The notes: generated by a model from the sequence alone, not told the origin. Shown: positions 33,784-42,195, numbered from the stretch's first letter. The stretch: 64,000 bases of DNA from Pseudomonadota bacterium (GCA_020161145.1 JAIUPQ010000002.1:372001-436000); one strand, 5' to 3'. Numbers and translations are program-made.

Positions 33784-34764
33784 ATGAGAGGGGGTGTCCT
33801 GCGCCGGTGCCTGCCCATGCTTGCGGCCGGCCTGCTGGCGGCCTGCGCCAGCGTGCCTGAGCCGGCGCCGCGCAGCTTCGAGGGCGGCTGGCTGATCGAC
33901 GGGGCCTTGCAGGCGCCAGCCGCCCCGTTGCCTGCCCGGTCGCCCGCGGCCAGGCCCCGGGTGGCCCTTGTCCTGGGCGGTGGCGGCTTGCGCGGCTACG
34001 CCCATATCGGCGTGCTGCAGGCGCTGGAAGCGGCCGGCATTCAACCCGATCTGATCGTGGGCACGTCCATCGGCGCCATCATCGGCGCGGCCTATGCGTC
34101 GGGCCGCACGCCTGAGCAGCTCTGGCAGCAGGCCAACACCTTGCGGGTGCGCTCGCTGGCCGATGTCACGCTCAGCGGCCCTGGCTTCGTCAAGGGCGAG
34201 GCCCTGGCGCGCTGGGCCGACGGCCTGGTCGGTGGGCAGGTCATCGAACGCTTTGCGGTGCGTTTCGCCGCCGTCGCCACAGACATCGACCGCACCCGGC
34301 CCTATGTGATCACGCAAGGCGACGCCGGCCAGGCGCTGCGCGCGTCGGCCGCGATCCCGGGCGTGTTCCTGCCGGTGCAGGCGGATGGCCTCACGCTGGT
34401 CGATGGCGGCGTGACCGCCCTGGTGCCGGTGCACGCGGCCCGCGCGCTGGGCGCCGACGTGGTGATCGCCGTGGACATCTACTGCCACGGCCCGCGGTAC
34501 CCATCGAGCTCGTCCGTGTCGATGTGGCTGCGGGTGTCGCAGGCGCAGAGCTGTCTGCTTTCCGGCCCTGAGGCCGCATCGGCCGACGTGCTGATCGCCC
34601 CGGCGATCGCGCCGGCCGGCGTGGACGATGCCGAGGGCCGCGAAACGGCCCGGCGGCTGGGCTACGAGGCCGCCATCGCCCAACTGCCCGCCCTGCGCGC
34701 GGTGCTTGGGCGACACGGCCCCATGGTTGACGCGGCTGAAGCCGCAGCGGCATCAGGGCGCTGA
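33784..34764 (+). CDS. Patatin-like phospholipase lipoprotein
   Basis: A 326-residue protein. The N-terminal lipoprotein signal LPMLAAGLLAACAS has the lipobox cysteine at about residue 21. The patatin domain has the oxyanion motif LGGGGLRGYAHIGVLQ, the nucleophile GTSIG and the catalytic Asp in LVDGGVTALVP. Likely an outer-membrane-anchored acyl hydrolase acting on phospholipids in the envelope. It is tightly linked to the preceding reductase gene, for no known metabolic reason. Confidence 0.82.
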   Translation: MRGGVLRRCLPMLAAGLLAACASVPEPAPRSFEGGWLIDGALQAPAAPLPARSPAARPRVALVLGGGGLRGYAHIGVLQALEAAGIQPDLIVGTSIGAIIGAAYASGRTPEQLWQQANTLRVRSLADVTLSGPGFVKGEALARWADGLVGGQVIERFAVRFAAVATDIDRTRPYVITQGDAGQALRASAAIPGVFLPVQADGLTLVDGGVTALVPVHAARALGADVVIAVDIYCHGPRYPSSSSVSMWLRVSQAQSCLLSGPEAASADVLIAPAIAPAGVDDAEGRETARRLGYEAAIAQLPALRAVLGRHGPMVDAAEAAAASGR

Positions 34765-34894
34765 GCGACCTGCCCGCTGAGGGGCATGGCGGCCCACGAG
34801 GTGGCGCCAATGGCAAGTCACTTGGCGCGTGACGCCAGCCCATGCGTTGGCCTTCCCCAAGAAACTGACGGCTACTCAACAAGCGAGGTTCGTC

Positions 34895-35725
34895 ATGTTC
34901 GTCAAAGGAAAGCAAACCGCCCTGGTCACCGGCGCCTCGTCGGGCATGGGCAAGGCGATTGCCCGGCGCCTGATCCAGGATGGCTACCAGGTCTATGTGG
35001 CCGCACGCGGCATGGACAAGATGGCCGATCTGGCCCGGCTGGGTGCTCAGCCCCTGCGCATGGATGTGGCGAAGGACGAGGAGATCGTGGCTGGCGTCGA
35101 AACCATCCTCGCCCAGACGGGCGGCGTGGACGTGCTGGTCAACAACGCGGGCTTCGGGCTGTATGGGCCGGTCGAAGAGATCAGCATGGACGAGGCGCGC
35201 CACCAGTTCGAGGTCAACCTCTTCGGCGCTGCGCGGCTCACGCAACTGCTGCTGCCCGCCATGCGCGCCAGGCGCTCGGGGCACATCGTCAACATCACCT
35301 CGATGGGCGGCAAGATGTACAGCATCCTCGGCGCCTGGTACCACGCCACCAAGCACGCGCTGGAAGGTTGGTCGGACTGCCTGCGTCTGGAGGTCGCCGA
35401 GTTCGGCATCAAGGTCGTGATCGTCGAGCCTGGCGTGATCGAAACAGGCTTTGGCGACGCCGCCAGCGACACCCTCGTCAAGCGCTCGGCCAGCGGCCCG
35501 TATGGCCGGCTGGTGCAGATGGTGGCCCAGGCGATCCAGAAGACATACGGGCATGGCACCGGCAGCGACCCGGGCGTGATCGCCGATGTGGTCGCTCAGG
35601 CGGTGGCCAGCCGCAACCCGCGCACGCGCTATGCCGCAGGCAGGTTCGCCAAGCTGCTGATCCGCCTGCGCGTGGGGCTGGGCGATCGGCTGTTCGACCG
35701 GATCATCCTGAGCCAGATGGGCTGA
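34895..35725 (+). CDS. SDR family NAD(P)-dependent oxidoreductase
   Basis: A 276-residue classical SDR. TALVTGASSGMGKAIARRL (cofactor), VDVLVNNAGFGLYGPVEEI, INITSMGG-type active-site serine and YHATKHALEGW (YxxxK) are all present. The sequence resembles the DltE/YqjQ and retinol-dehydrogenase-like group. ATG at 34895 with AGCGAGG upstream; the longer frame to 34829 lacks similarity. Substrate unknown. A hairpin follows the gene. Confidence 0.83.
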   Translation: MFVKGKQTALVTGASSGMGKAIARRLIQDGYQVYVAARGMDKMADLARLGAQPLRMDVAKDEEIVAGVETILAQTGGVDVLVNNAGFGLYGPVEEISMDEARHQFEVNLFGAARLTQLLLPAMRARRSGHIVNITSMGGKMYSILGAWYHATKHALEGWSDCLRLEVAEFGIKVVIVEPGVIETGFGDAASDTLVKRSASGPYGRLVQMVAQAIQKTYGHGTGSDPGVIADVVAQAVASRNPRTRYAAGRFAKLLIRLRVGLGDRLFDRIILSQMG

Positions 35726-35782
35726 CAGGCCCGCTGGACGCCAAGATGGGCAAGCCGGGCATGGGATGCAGCGCGAACGACA

Positions 35783-35809
35783 AAGGGAACGCGCTCTATA
35801 CGTTCCCTT
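35783..35809. terminator. Hairpin between convergent genes
   Basis: AAGGGAACG (35783-35791), loop CGCTCTATA, CGTTCCCTT (35801-35809). Nine paired bases between the SDR gene and the end of the SQR-like gene, with short T/A tracts on either side, suggest a bidirectional terminator. Confidence 0.6.
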
Positions 35810-35880
35810 CTTGCCCTGACCAGGGGCGCTGGCTTGCCTGGCTGGCGTTGCGCACAAGCGCCCCTATGCAAGGAAGGCCG

Positions 35881-37152
35881 TCAGGCCGAACCACTCAGCA
35901 TGCGCAGGTAGGCCGGCTTGAAGGCCTCGATTTCCTTTGGCCAGTTCCTGCCAAGGTCCTCGGGAGTGGCGGGGCCGCCCGACGATGCGGGCATGGTGAA
36001 GACGCTGGCAGCGCTGCGGCCAGCAATCTCGGCGAGGATCTGGTCTGCGACGACAGCAGATTGCAGTCCTGCCGCAAATGCGGTCTTGGGCACCGGTGCC
36101 CCCACCACATCACCCAGCCCGTAGACATGGGGGTAGCGGGCATGACGCAAGGTGTCTTTGCTGACTTCCAGCCAGCCGCCTGCAGCCCATTTGCCGCTTC
36201 GCCACGGCAAGGCGCTTTTGCGAACCGCGTCCGGCGCTCGCATCGGCGGCACGATGTGCAGGAAATCGTAGGCGACCTCTTCGCTGCCCTCTTTTGTGCT
36301 GAAAACGGCGATGCGCCGGCCCGGATCGACCGACTTCAGCGTCCGGTTGTTGTTGACCGCAATGTCGCGTCCCTTGAAAAGCGCGTTGATCTGATCAGCA
36401 AGGGCAGGCATGCCGATCACGGCGTCCGGGGCGGAGTTGTAGGTGATTCGAGCCTTGCTGCGGACGCCTGCGCGACGCAGGTGATCTTCCACGAGGAACG
36501 TGTACTTCATCGGTGCGGTGGGGCATTTGATGTCACCTGCTGGACGAACGAACACGGCATGCCCACCTTTTTCGGAAAAGGCCGACATCAACTTCGAGGT
36601 GTCCTGCGCGGCGGCCGGTCCACGGTAAACGCTGCCGATTCCCGCCTTGCCGATCAACGCCTCATCCATGCCTTCGATCGAGGCGTAGTCCTGGCTCAAG
36701 CCTGTGGCGACCACGAGGAAGTCATAAGGAATCCGGTCGCCCTTGTCCGTCACCACCGCCTTTCCATCTGCATCGAACTCGGCGACGCTGGCGGACACCA
36801 GCCTGACGTTCTTGGGAATGTAGGCGGCCGTCTGTGAAAGCACGTAGTCGATCGGCTTCAAACCAGCCCCCACCAGCGGCAGACCAGGCTGGTAGTAGTG
36901 CTCCTTGCGTGCGTCGATCACGACAATCTGCGCGCCTGCCAGGCCGGCGGCCAGATGAGAGGCGACGGCCAGTCCGCCAGCCCCGCCTCCTGCGACAACA
37001 ATGCGGGCCTTGGTCATGACGGGAGAGGCTGCAAAGGCCATGCGGGATGGCAAGGCCATGCCCAGCATCCCTAAGGCGACTCCCTGGACGACCCGGCGTC
37101 GCGGGATCGACAAGGAAAGTTCTGCGGCTCGAAGAGTTTTTTCGTCTTGCAT
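35881..37152 (-). CDS. Exported SQR/FccB-like FAD oxidoreductase with a single cysteine
   Basis: A 423-residue flavoprotein. N-terminal Tat-like signal IPRRRVVQGVALGMLGMALP (residues 16-35), then the FAD motif RIVVAGGGAGGLAVASHLAA, DARKEHYYQPGLPLVGAGL, ATGLSQDYASIEGM, KCPTAPMKYTFLVEDHL and GLGDVVGAPVPKTAFAAG. This is the sulfide:quinone oxidoreductase/flavocytochrome c fold. Cys210 is the only cysteine, whereas true SQRs use two or three for sulfide oxidation. Sulfide is still the likeliest theme, given the operator and genes nearby, but activity is uncertain. ATG at 37152 with AAAGGA upstream. Confidence 0.75.
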   Translation of the reverse strand: MQDEKTLRAAELSLSIPRRRVVQGVALGMLGMALPSRMAFAASPVMTKARIVVAGGGAGGLAVASHLAAGLAGAQIVVIDARKEHYYQPGLPLVGAGLKPIDYVLSQTAAYIPKNVRLVSASVAEFDADGKAVVTDKGDRIPYDFLVVATGLSQDYASIEGMDEALIGKAGIGSVYRGPAAAQDTSKLMSAFSEKGGHAVFVRPAGDIKCPTAPMKYTFLVEDHLRRAGVRSKARITYNSAPDAVIGMPALADQINALFKGRDIAVNNNRTLKSVDPGRRIAVFSTKEGSEEVAYDFLHIVPPMRAPDAVRKSALPWRSGKWAAGGWLEVSKDTLRHARYPHVYGLGDVVGAPVPKTAFAAGLQSAVVADQILAEIAGRSAASVFTMPASSGGPATPEDLGRNWPKEIEAFKPAYLRMLSGSA

Positions 37153-37197
37153 CGGGTGTCCTTTGGTGGATGCGTGGATGAAGCGACTGCCGCTCAT

Positions 37198-37583
37198 GCG
37201 GCAGCTGGTTGGTGACTCCTGTTGTCTGCAGGCCGACTCGAAACGGGCTCGGGTACTTGCGTTCCAGCCGCTTCAATGCCTTCATTCAATCATTATGCTG
37301 AATAATCGCATGTAGGTGAGCCTGGTGTCAAGAACGCCAAGTGCAGCGCCCTGCGCGTCTGATTGGTTGTCGCGCCCAAGGAACAGGTCTGGGTGCACGA
37401 CCGTGACGACGTCGACCATGCCGCGACGCACCTGGTGCGCCGCACGCGTTGGCTTAAGAGATGCCCATCGGCATGGTCACCCTCAGTCCAGAACGTGGCT
37501 CAGCCGCCCACCCGGCCGCCAGCGCCTGGCCTACTCAGCACGAAGTGGCGTGGTCGAGGCGACAACGACCTTGACACGCGCTG
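37198..37583. other. Gap with an operator but no clear gene
   Basis: Apart from the operator at 37284-37303 this gap holds no gene I can support. A frame from 37316 that reads into the opposite-strand regulator has Arg/Pro-rich, shadow-like composition. An in-frame stretch ending in a stop near 37365 (coding KNAKCSALRV) could be a leftover C-terminus of a lost gene. Confidence 0.35.
37284..37303. promoter_or_regulatory. ATTCA-N10-TGAAT operator upstream of the SQR-like gene
   Basis: ATTCA (37284-37288), ten bases, TGAAT (37299-37303), 132 bases before the SQR-like start. It has the same arms and spacing as the site at 40640-40665 by the ArsR-rhodanese/DsrE promoters. AT-rich sequence between the arms contains CATAAT (minus strand), a possible -10. 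Probably bound by one of the ArsR-type regulators. Confidence 0.55.
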
Positions 37584-38252
37584 TCAGGCGGCGGTCTCGA
37601 TCTCCAGACCCGCAGCCTTCCATTCGGGAAAGCCGTCTTCCAGGCGGCGCACGTGAAAGCCCTTGGCTCGCAGAAGCGCAACGGCCTCGAACGACAGCAC
37701 ACAGTAGGGGCCGCGGCAGTAGGCGACGATCTCGTGCTTCTTGGGCAGCTTGGTCAAACGCGTCGTCAAATCTTCCAGCGGGATGTTGAGCGCGCCGGGC
37801 AAGTGTCCGATGGCGAATTCGTGCTCAGGTCGAACGTCGATCAACGTCACCGAGCCATCTTGCAGTTGCTCGATCAATTCCTCTCTTGACACCGGCGCCA
37901 GTGCGTCGCGTGCAGAGAAATAGTCCCGCATGATCTGCTGTACTTCGGCGCGGTTGCGTTCGCCAACGCAGCCCAGTGCCTTGAGCAACGCAGTGATCTC
38001 TGTGTGGCCGGCAAGGCTATACAGGACATATTTGCCCTGCCGCTCCGTGTCCACCAGGCGCGCGCGCCGAAGAATCTGTAGATGACGCGACGTATTGGCA
38101 AAGGTCAGTCCGCTCAGTCCGCTCAGTTCTTCGACGCTGAGTTGTCCTTGCGCAAGGTATTCAAGGAGTTCGAGCCGATGCGGATGGCCGACGCCTTGAG
38201 CGATCTCTGCAAGATTGGAAAAGACGGCCTGCTTCGGCCCCACCTGTACCAC
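37584..38252 (-). CDS. ArsR-rhodanese fusion regulator (Ser47/Ser113 paralogue)
   Basis: A 222-residue fusion of an ArsR/SmtB winged helix (residues 10-115: GHPHRLELLEYLAQGQLSVE, TFANTSRHLQILRRARLVDT) and a rhodanese domain (125-222: TLIDVRPEHEFAIGHLPGAL, AYCRGPYC with Cys179 and Cys183). It starts at GTG 38252, preceded by GAGGGAC; the frame extension to 38408 is not similar to anything. It aligns without gaps to the regulator at 39956-40621, but has serine at both positions where that one has Cys47 and Cys113. It may be a constitutive or sulfane-blind repressor, or may sense via its rhodanese cysteines or Cys95. Confidence 0.8.
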   Translation of the reverse strand: MVQVGPKQAVFSNLAEIAQGVGHPHRLELLEYLAQGQLSVEELSGLSGLTFANTSRHLQILRRARLVDTERQGKYVLYSLAGHTEITALLKALGCVGERNRAEVQQIMRDYFSARDALAPVSREELIEQLQDGSVTLIDVRPEHEFAIGHLPGALNIPLEDLTTRLTKLPKKHEIVAYCRGPYCVLSFEAVALLRAKGFHVRRLEDGFPEWKAAGLEIETAA

Positions 38253-38346
38253 GTGCGTCCCTCGATAGGTTGGGTTGATCTTAGGGTGAACCAGTCTTTC
38301 TAGCACAGTCGCAGAAGTCGGACAAGCGCACGGTCCGACAAGGCCA

Positions 38347-38649
38347 TCAGCCGTGACCGTCGGGAATCTGGACGGCAAGCATCTCACCCAGGGCACAGGC
38401 GTTGCCATCCGCGCTGAGCGTCAACGCGATCACGGCCTTTCTGCCCTCCAGCGAACGCAGCGTGCCGACCCTCACCAGTTCGGTGCCCATCGGCGTTGGC
38501 CGCTTGACGTCGATCTTCAAGGAGGCGGTGACGAAGCGGATGGGCGCAAGCTCGTCGTGGCTCCTGAGTTTGTGCCCGTGCGGGTTGGCCGGTCCGCATC
38601 CATAGCAGTGGGCGAACTTCGCAGGGTAGTTGTCTTGAATGGCTTTCAT
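38347..38649 (-). pseudogene. PaaI-type thioesterase with internal deletion
   Basis: 100 residues. Start MKAIQDNYPAKFAHCYGCGP matches hotdog-fold thioesterases that open with FxHCYGCGxxNxHG. The end RFVTASLKIDVKRPTPMGTE and LSADGNACALGEMLAVQIP matches their last strands. About 55-60 residues that normally lie between (central helix and catalytic region, near residue 35) are absent, in frame. Function is probably lost, though a small stable domain could persist. Located between the two regulator/PLP genes of the sulfur island. Confidence 0.6.
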
Positions 38650-38718
38650 GACTTGACGATGTGGAGGCTTTCAAGCCGCCGGGCGGACGACCCGGCGGCT
38701 CTCGTGACGGCACACTGT

Positions 38719-39894
38719 TCAGCCGAGCGCCTGTTTCAGATCCGCGATCAGATCGTCAGCATCTTCCAACCCGCAGGACAGCCGAACCATGCCATCGGCG
38801 ATGCCGCGCCGCTGGCGTTCCTCCGGCGTCATGCCGTGATGGGTTGTGGTGATGGGCTGCGTGACCAGGCTTTCCACGCCACCCAGGCTGGCAGCAATGG
38901 TGAACAGCTTGAGCCTATCAACCACCGATGCCGTGGCAGTCGCATCGCCATCGAAGACGAAGCTGATCATGCCGCCGAAGCCGCGCATCTGCTTGCGCGC
39001 CACGTCGTGGCCGGCGAAGCTCGCAAGGCCCGGATAGTTCACCTGCCTGATCTTCGGATGCCTGCTCAGGAACTCGGCCACGGCCTGCGCATTGGCGTTC
39101 TGCTGGCGCACGCGCACCGTGAGGGTACGCAGGCTGCGCGCCAGCAGGAAGGCCACCTCGGGGGCCATCATCTGGCCGAGATTCTTGCGCCACGGCCAGA
39201 TGGGGGCGACCAGCGATTGCGCGCCGATCACGACGCCGCCGGTCAAGTCACTGTGACCGCCCAGGTACTTCGTGGTGCTGTGAACCACCAGATCGGCGCC
39301 GAGCTGCAGCGGCGACTGATTGACCGGGGACGCAAACGTGTTGTCCACCACGGTCAGCGCCCCGCGCGCATTGGCGACCTTGACGGCGGCGGCAATGTCG
39401 ATCACTTCCATGTTCGGGTTGGTCGGCGTCTCGAAGAAGACGATGCGTGTGCGGTTGGTGATCACGTCCGTCAGCCGTTCTATTTCGCTGCCGAGCAGGA
39501 AGGTCGTCTGGATGTTGAGGCTGGGCAACTGGCTTTGCAGCAGCTCGAAGGTGCCGCCGTACACGTCGCCGATGCAGACGATGTGATCGCCGCTCTTGCA
39601 GTAGGTCAGGAACACGGCCGCCTCGGCGGCCATGCCCGAGCTGAAGACAAGTGCGGCTTCACCGCCTTCCAGCAGCGCCAGCTTTTTCTCGGCCGCCTTG
39701 ATGGTCGGGTTCAGGCCGTAGCGGGTGTAGAGATTGCCCTCGGCGCGACCTTCGACCACATCCAGCAGCGCCTTGGTAGACGGAAATCCGAACGTGGAGT
39801 GGTTGTAGAGCGGCGTATGGATGCCGCCTTGCGCATCCATCGACTCACCGCCGTGAACGCACAAGGTGGACAGACCTGATTTCACTTCTTGCAT
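38719..39894 (-). CDS. Cys/Met-metabolism PLP enzyme (cystathionine gamma-lyase/synthase type)
   Basis: A 391-residue PLP enzyme. Diagnostic parts are YTRYGLNPTIKAAEKKLALL, FSSGMAAEAAVFL, FFETPTNPNMEVIDI, VVDNTFASP and the PLP lysine Lys209 in HSTTKYLGGHSD. The family includes cystathionine gamma-synthase, gamma-lyase and methionine gamma-lyase, which I cannot separate by eye. ATG at 39894 with AAGGAG upstream; the longer frame to 40125 runs inside the neighbouring regulator. Among sulfur genes, a gamma-lyase that releases H2S or cysteine persulfide is attractive. Confidence 0.85.
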   Translation of the reverse strand: MQEVKSGLSTLCVHGGESMDAQGGIHTPLYNHSTFGFPSTKALLDVVEGRAEGNLYTRYGLNPTIKAAEKKLALLEGGEAALVFSSGMAAEAAVFLTYCKSGDHIVCIGDVYGGTFELLQSQLPSLNIQTTFLLGSEIERLTDVITNRTRIVFFETPTNPNMEVIDIAAAVKVANARGALTVVDNTFASPVNQSPLQLGADLVVHSTTKYLGGHSDLTGGVVIGAQSLVAPIWPWRKNLGQMMAPEVAFLLARSLRTLTVRVRQQNANAQAVAEFLSRHPKIRQVNYPGLASFAGHDVARKQMRGFGGMISFVFDGDATATASVVDRLKLFTIAASLGGVESLVTQPITTTHHGMTPEERQRRGIADGMVRLSCGLEDADDLIADLKQALG

Positions 39895-39955
39895 GGATAA
39901 AAGCTCCTTATTGCGGGTGGTTTGAATTGGAGAAATGGATGGGAAGCAGCGTGTC

Positions 39956-40621
39956 TCAGATGGTTGCGACAGCCAGGCCGGCAGCCTTCCACTCGGGAAA
40001 GCCGTCCTCCAGGCGCTGGATGCGATAGCCCTTGGCACGCAGCGCCGCCACCGCCTCGTTGGACAGGACGCAGTAGGTGCCACGGCAATAGGCCACGATG
40101 GCCTGGTCCTTGGGGAGCTGCGCAAGTCGGCGCTCCAGTTCGTCTACCGGCATGTTGAGCGCGCCCGGAATATGGCCGAGGGCGAATTCGCTGGGCGAGC
40201 GAACGTCGAGCACCGTCACCATGTCGTCTTTCAGGCGTGCCATCAGTTCTTCCCGCGAGACCGCTTCCAGCGCCTCCCGGTCACAGACGTAGTCGCTCAT
40301 GACGCCCTGCATTTCCAGCACGTTGCGTTCGGCCATGCGTCCCATCGCATTGAGCAGTGGGATGACTTGCGCGCAATCGGCCAGCGTGTAGAAGACCTGC
40401 TTGCCCTGGCGCGTGTTGCTGACGAGTCGCGCACGTCGCAGCAACTGGAGATGGCGAGACGTGTTCGCCACGGTCAACCCGCAACCCGTTGCCAATTGCT
40501 CCACGCTCTGCGGCCCCTGGGCCATGAGTTCGAGCAGTTCAAGGCGATGTTCGTGGCCCATCGCTCTTGCGATCCCGGCCAGGTTCTCGTAAATCACACG
40601 CTTGGGGTTTGAGCTTGACAT
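39956..40621 (-). CDS. ArsR-rhodanese fusion regulator (Cys47/Cys113)
   Basis: A 221-residue fusion. ArsR winged helix at residues 10-115 (GHEHRLELLELMAQGPQSVE, LTVANTSRHLQLLRRARLVS), rhodanese at 125-221 (TVLDVRSPSEFALGHIPGAL, AYCRGTYC with Cys179 and Cys183). Cys47 lies in the helix before the recognition helix and Cys113 in the last ArsR helix. The 66-residue spacing equals that of the redox pair in the persulfide sensors BigR (42/108) and SqrR (41/107). It probably releases its operator when reactive sulfur forms a bridge between them, while the rhodanese domain could deliver the sulfur. Divergent from dsrE. Confidence 0.88.
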   Translation of the reverse strand: MSSSNPKRVIYENLAGIARAMGHEHRLELLELMAQGPQSVEQLATGCGLTVANTSRHLQLLRRARLVSNTRQGKQVFYTLADCAQVIPLLNAMGRMAERNVLEMQGVMSDYVCDREALEAVSREELMARLKDDMVTVLDVRSPSEFALGHIPGALNMPVDELERRLAQLPKDQAIVAYCRGTYCVLSNEAVAALRAKGYRIQRLEDGFPEWKAAGLAVATI

Positions 40622-40639
40622 GGTGATGCCTGTTGATGG

Positions 40640-40665
40640 ATCATTCACGTAAACGATTGAATGAT
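40640..40665. promoter_or_regulatory. ATCATTCA-N10-TGAATGAT operator between ArsR-rhodanese and dsrE
   Basis: Perfect 8-base arms at 40640-40647 and 40658-40665 with a 10-base spacer, centred between the divergent starts at 40621 and 40694. A plus-strand TATAAC (40665-40670) touches its edge and would be the -10 for the dsrE operon. Its inner core equals the site at 37284-37303. Expected to be bound by the adjacent ArsR-type regulator. Confidence 0.7.
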
Positions 40666-40693
40666 ATAACCTCAACATGGAAGCTGCAAGACT

Positions 40694-41044
40694 GTGAAGA
40701 CCCTCATCATCATCAACGATCCCCCCTATGGCACCGAGCGCATGTTCAACGCCTTGAGACTGGCCGGTGGGCTGGTCAAGGGCGAGGGTCACCAGACCAC
40801 CGTGTTCCTGATGGGCGATTCGGTCTCTGGCGCCAAGGCGGGACAGAAGACTCCTGACGGCTACTACAACGTCGAGCGCATGTTGCGCCGGATCGTCAAC
40901 GGCAAGGGGGAAGTCCTGCTGTGCGGCACCTGCCTGGATGCACGCGCCATTACCGAGGACGAACTGCTGACCGGCACCCGGCGCAGCACGATGGACGAAC
41001 TGACGGCGGCGACGGTGGCTGCTGATAAGGTGCTGGTGTTCTGA
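40694..41044 (+). CDS. DsrE-family sulfur-trafficking protein
   Basis: A 116-residue DsrE/DsrF-like protein: KTLIIINDPPYGTERMFNAL at the start, VFLMGDSV, then LLCGTCLDARAI with Cys77 and Cys80 (CxxC). DsrE-type proteins carry persulfide on such cysteines and pass it between sulfur enzymes in the cytoplasm. One base separates it from the cysteine desulfurase gene, so the two are coupled. Expression is probably controlled by the operator upstream. Confidence 0.85.
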   Translation: MKTLIIINDPPYGTERMFNALRLAGGLVKGEGHQTTVFLMGDSVSGAKAGQKTPDGYYNVERMLRRIVNGKGEVLLCGTCLDARAITEDELLTGTRRSTMDELTAATVAADKVLVF

Positions 41045-41045
41045 C

Positions 41046-42188
41046 ATGGCGCGGGTCTATCTCGACTACAACGCCAGCACGCCAATCGACCCGGCGGTAG
41101 CGGCTGCCATGCGGCCGCTACTGGAGGATGCCTTCGGCAATCCGTCGAGCGGTCATTGGGCGAGCGTGACCGCCAAAGCGGCGCTGGAGCGTGCACGCAG
41201 CCAGGTGGCGTTGCTGCTTGGCGCGTCGCCCGACGAGATCGTTTTCACCAGCGGCGGCAGCGAGGCCAACAACCTTGCCATCAAAGGCTCCTTCTTCGCC
41301 CTGCGCGACAGGGGCGAGCACATCATCACGCAGGCCACCGAGCATCCGGCGGTGTTGAAGCCGCTGGCGTTCCTTGAGAAGCTGGGGGCCACCGTGACTT
41401 ATCTGCCCGTCGATGGCACTGGCCGCGTCGATCCCGATGCGGTACGCCATGCCATCACGCCGCGCACGATTCTGGTCAGCATCATGCATGCCAACAACGA
41501 GACGGGTACGGTGCAGCCTATCGAGGCGATTGGCGCCATCACGCGCGAGCACGGTATCCGTTTGCACACCGATGCGGCGCAATCGGTAGGCAAGATCGCC
41601 ACGCGAGTCGATGACCTGGGCGTCGATTTGCTGAGCATTGCCGGTCACAAGCTCTACGCCCCCAAAGGCGTCGGCGCGCTCTATGTGCGGCGAGGCACGG
41701 CGCTGGAGCCGCTGATCCACGGCGCCGGCCATGAACAAGGGAGGCGGGCCGGCACCGAAAGCGCACTGATGGCCGCCGGACTTGGCCAAGCCTGCGCGCT
41801 GGCTGCCGACCTTGCTCCTGTCGCGCGCATCCGCGAACTGCGCGACCATTTCTGGCAAGCCTTGCAGGACATTTACGGCGAGCGCGTATTGCTCAATGGC
41901 CACATCGATCTGCGACTTCCGAATACGCTCAATGTGTCCTTCATCGGGCAGGTGGGCGCCGACGTACTGGCGCGTCTTGAGGGCGTGGCGGCATCTACCG
42001 GCTCTGCGTGTCATGCCGGCCGTGTGGAGCTGTCGCCTGTTCTGGCCGCCATGGCCGTGAGCGAGCGCGCGGGCATGGGTGCTGTACGTTTCAGCCTGGG
42101 GCGGGCAACGACACGGGCAGAGATCGACTCGGTCGTGGCGCAGTGGCGCTTCCACGCCGCCACAACGGAACAACCTGAAAACTCATAG
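41046..42188 (+). CDS. Cysteine desulfurase (NifS/IscS-like)
   Basis: A 380-residue class V aminotransferase. YLDYNASTPIDPAV and EIVFTSGGSEANNLAIKG at the start, ATEHPAVLK, HANNETGTVQPIE, the PLP lysine Lys202 in IAGHKLYAPKGVG, GGxQExxxRxGT-like GAGHEQGRRAGTES and the sulfur-carrying Cys322 in STGSACHAG. It moves sulfur from cysteine to its own cysteine as persulfide. Linked to DsrE instead of IscU, so it probably feeds a dedicated sulfur-transfer route rather than general Fe-S assembly. Confidence 0.9.
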   Translation: MARVYLDYNASTPIDPAVAAAMRPLLEDAFGNPSSGHWASVTAKAALERARSQVALLLGASPDEIVFTSGGSEANNLAIKGSFFALRDRGEHIITQATEHPAVLKPLAFLEKLGATVTYLPVDGTGRVDPDAVRHAITPRTILVSIMHANNETGTVQPIEAIGAITREHGIRLHTDAAQSVGKIATRVDDLGVDLLSIAGHKLYAPKGVGALYVRRGTALEPLIHGAGHEQGRRAGTESALMAAGLGQACALAADLAPVARIRELRDHFWQALQDIYGERVLLNGHIDLRLPNTLNVSFIGQVGADVLARLEGVAASTGSACHAGRVELSPVLAAMAVSERAGMGAVRFSLGRATTRAEIDSVVAQWRFHAATTEQPENS

Positions 42189-42195
42189 AGGCAAC

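Noticed and set aside
37316-37789. Plus-strand frame of 157 codons near the ArsR-rhodanese gene
   Set aside because: Its second half is antisense to a certain gene, composition is Arg/Ser/Pro-rich, and no start context is visible.
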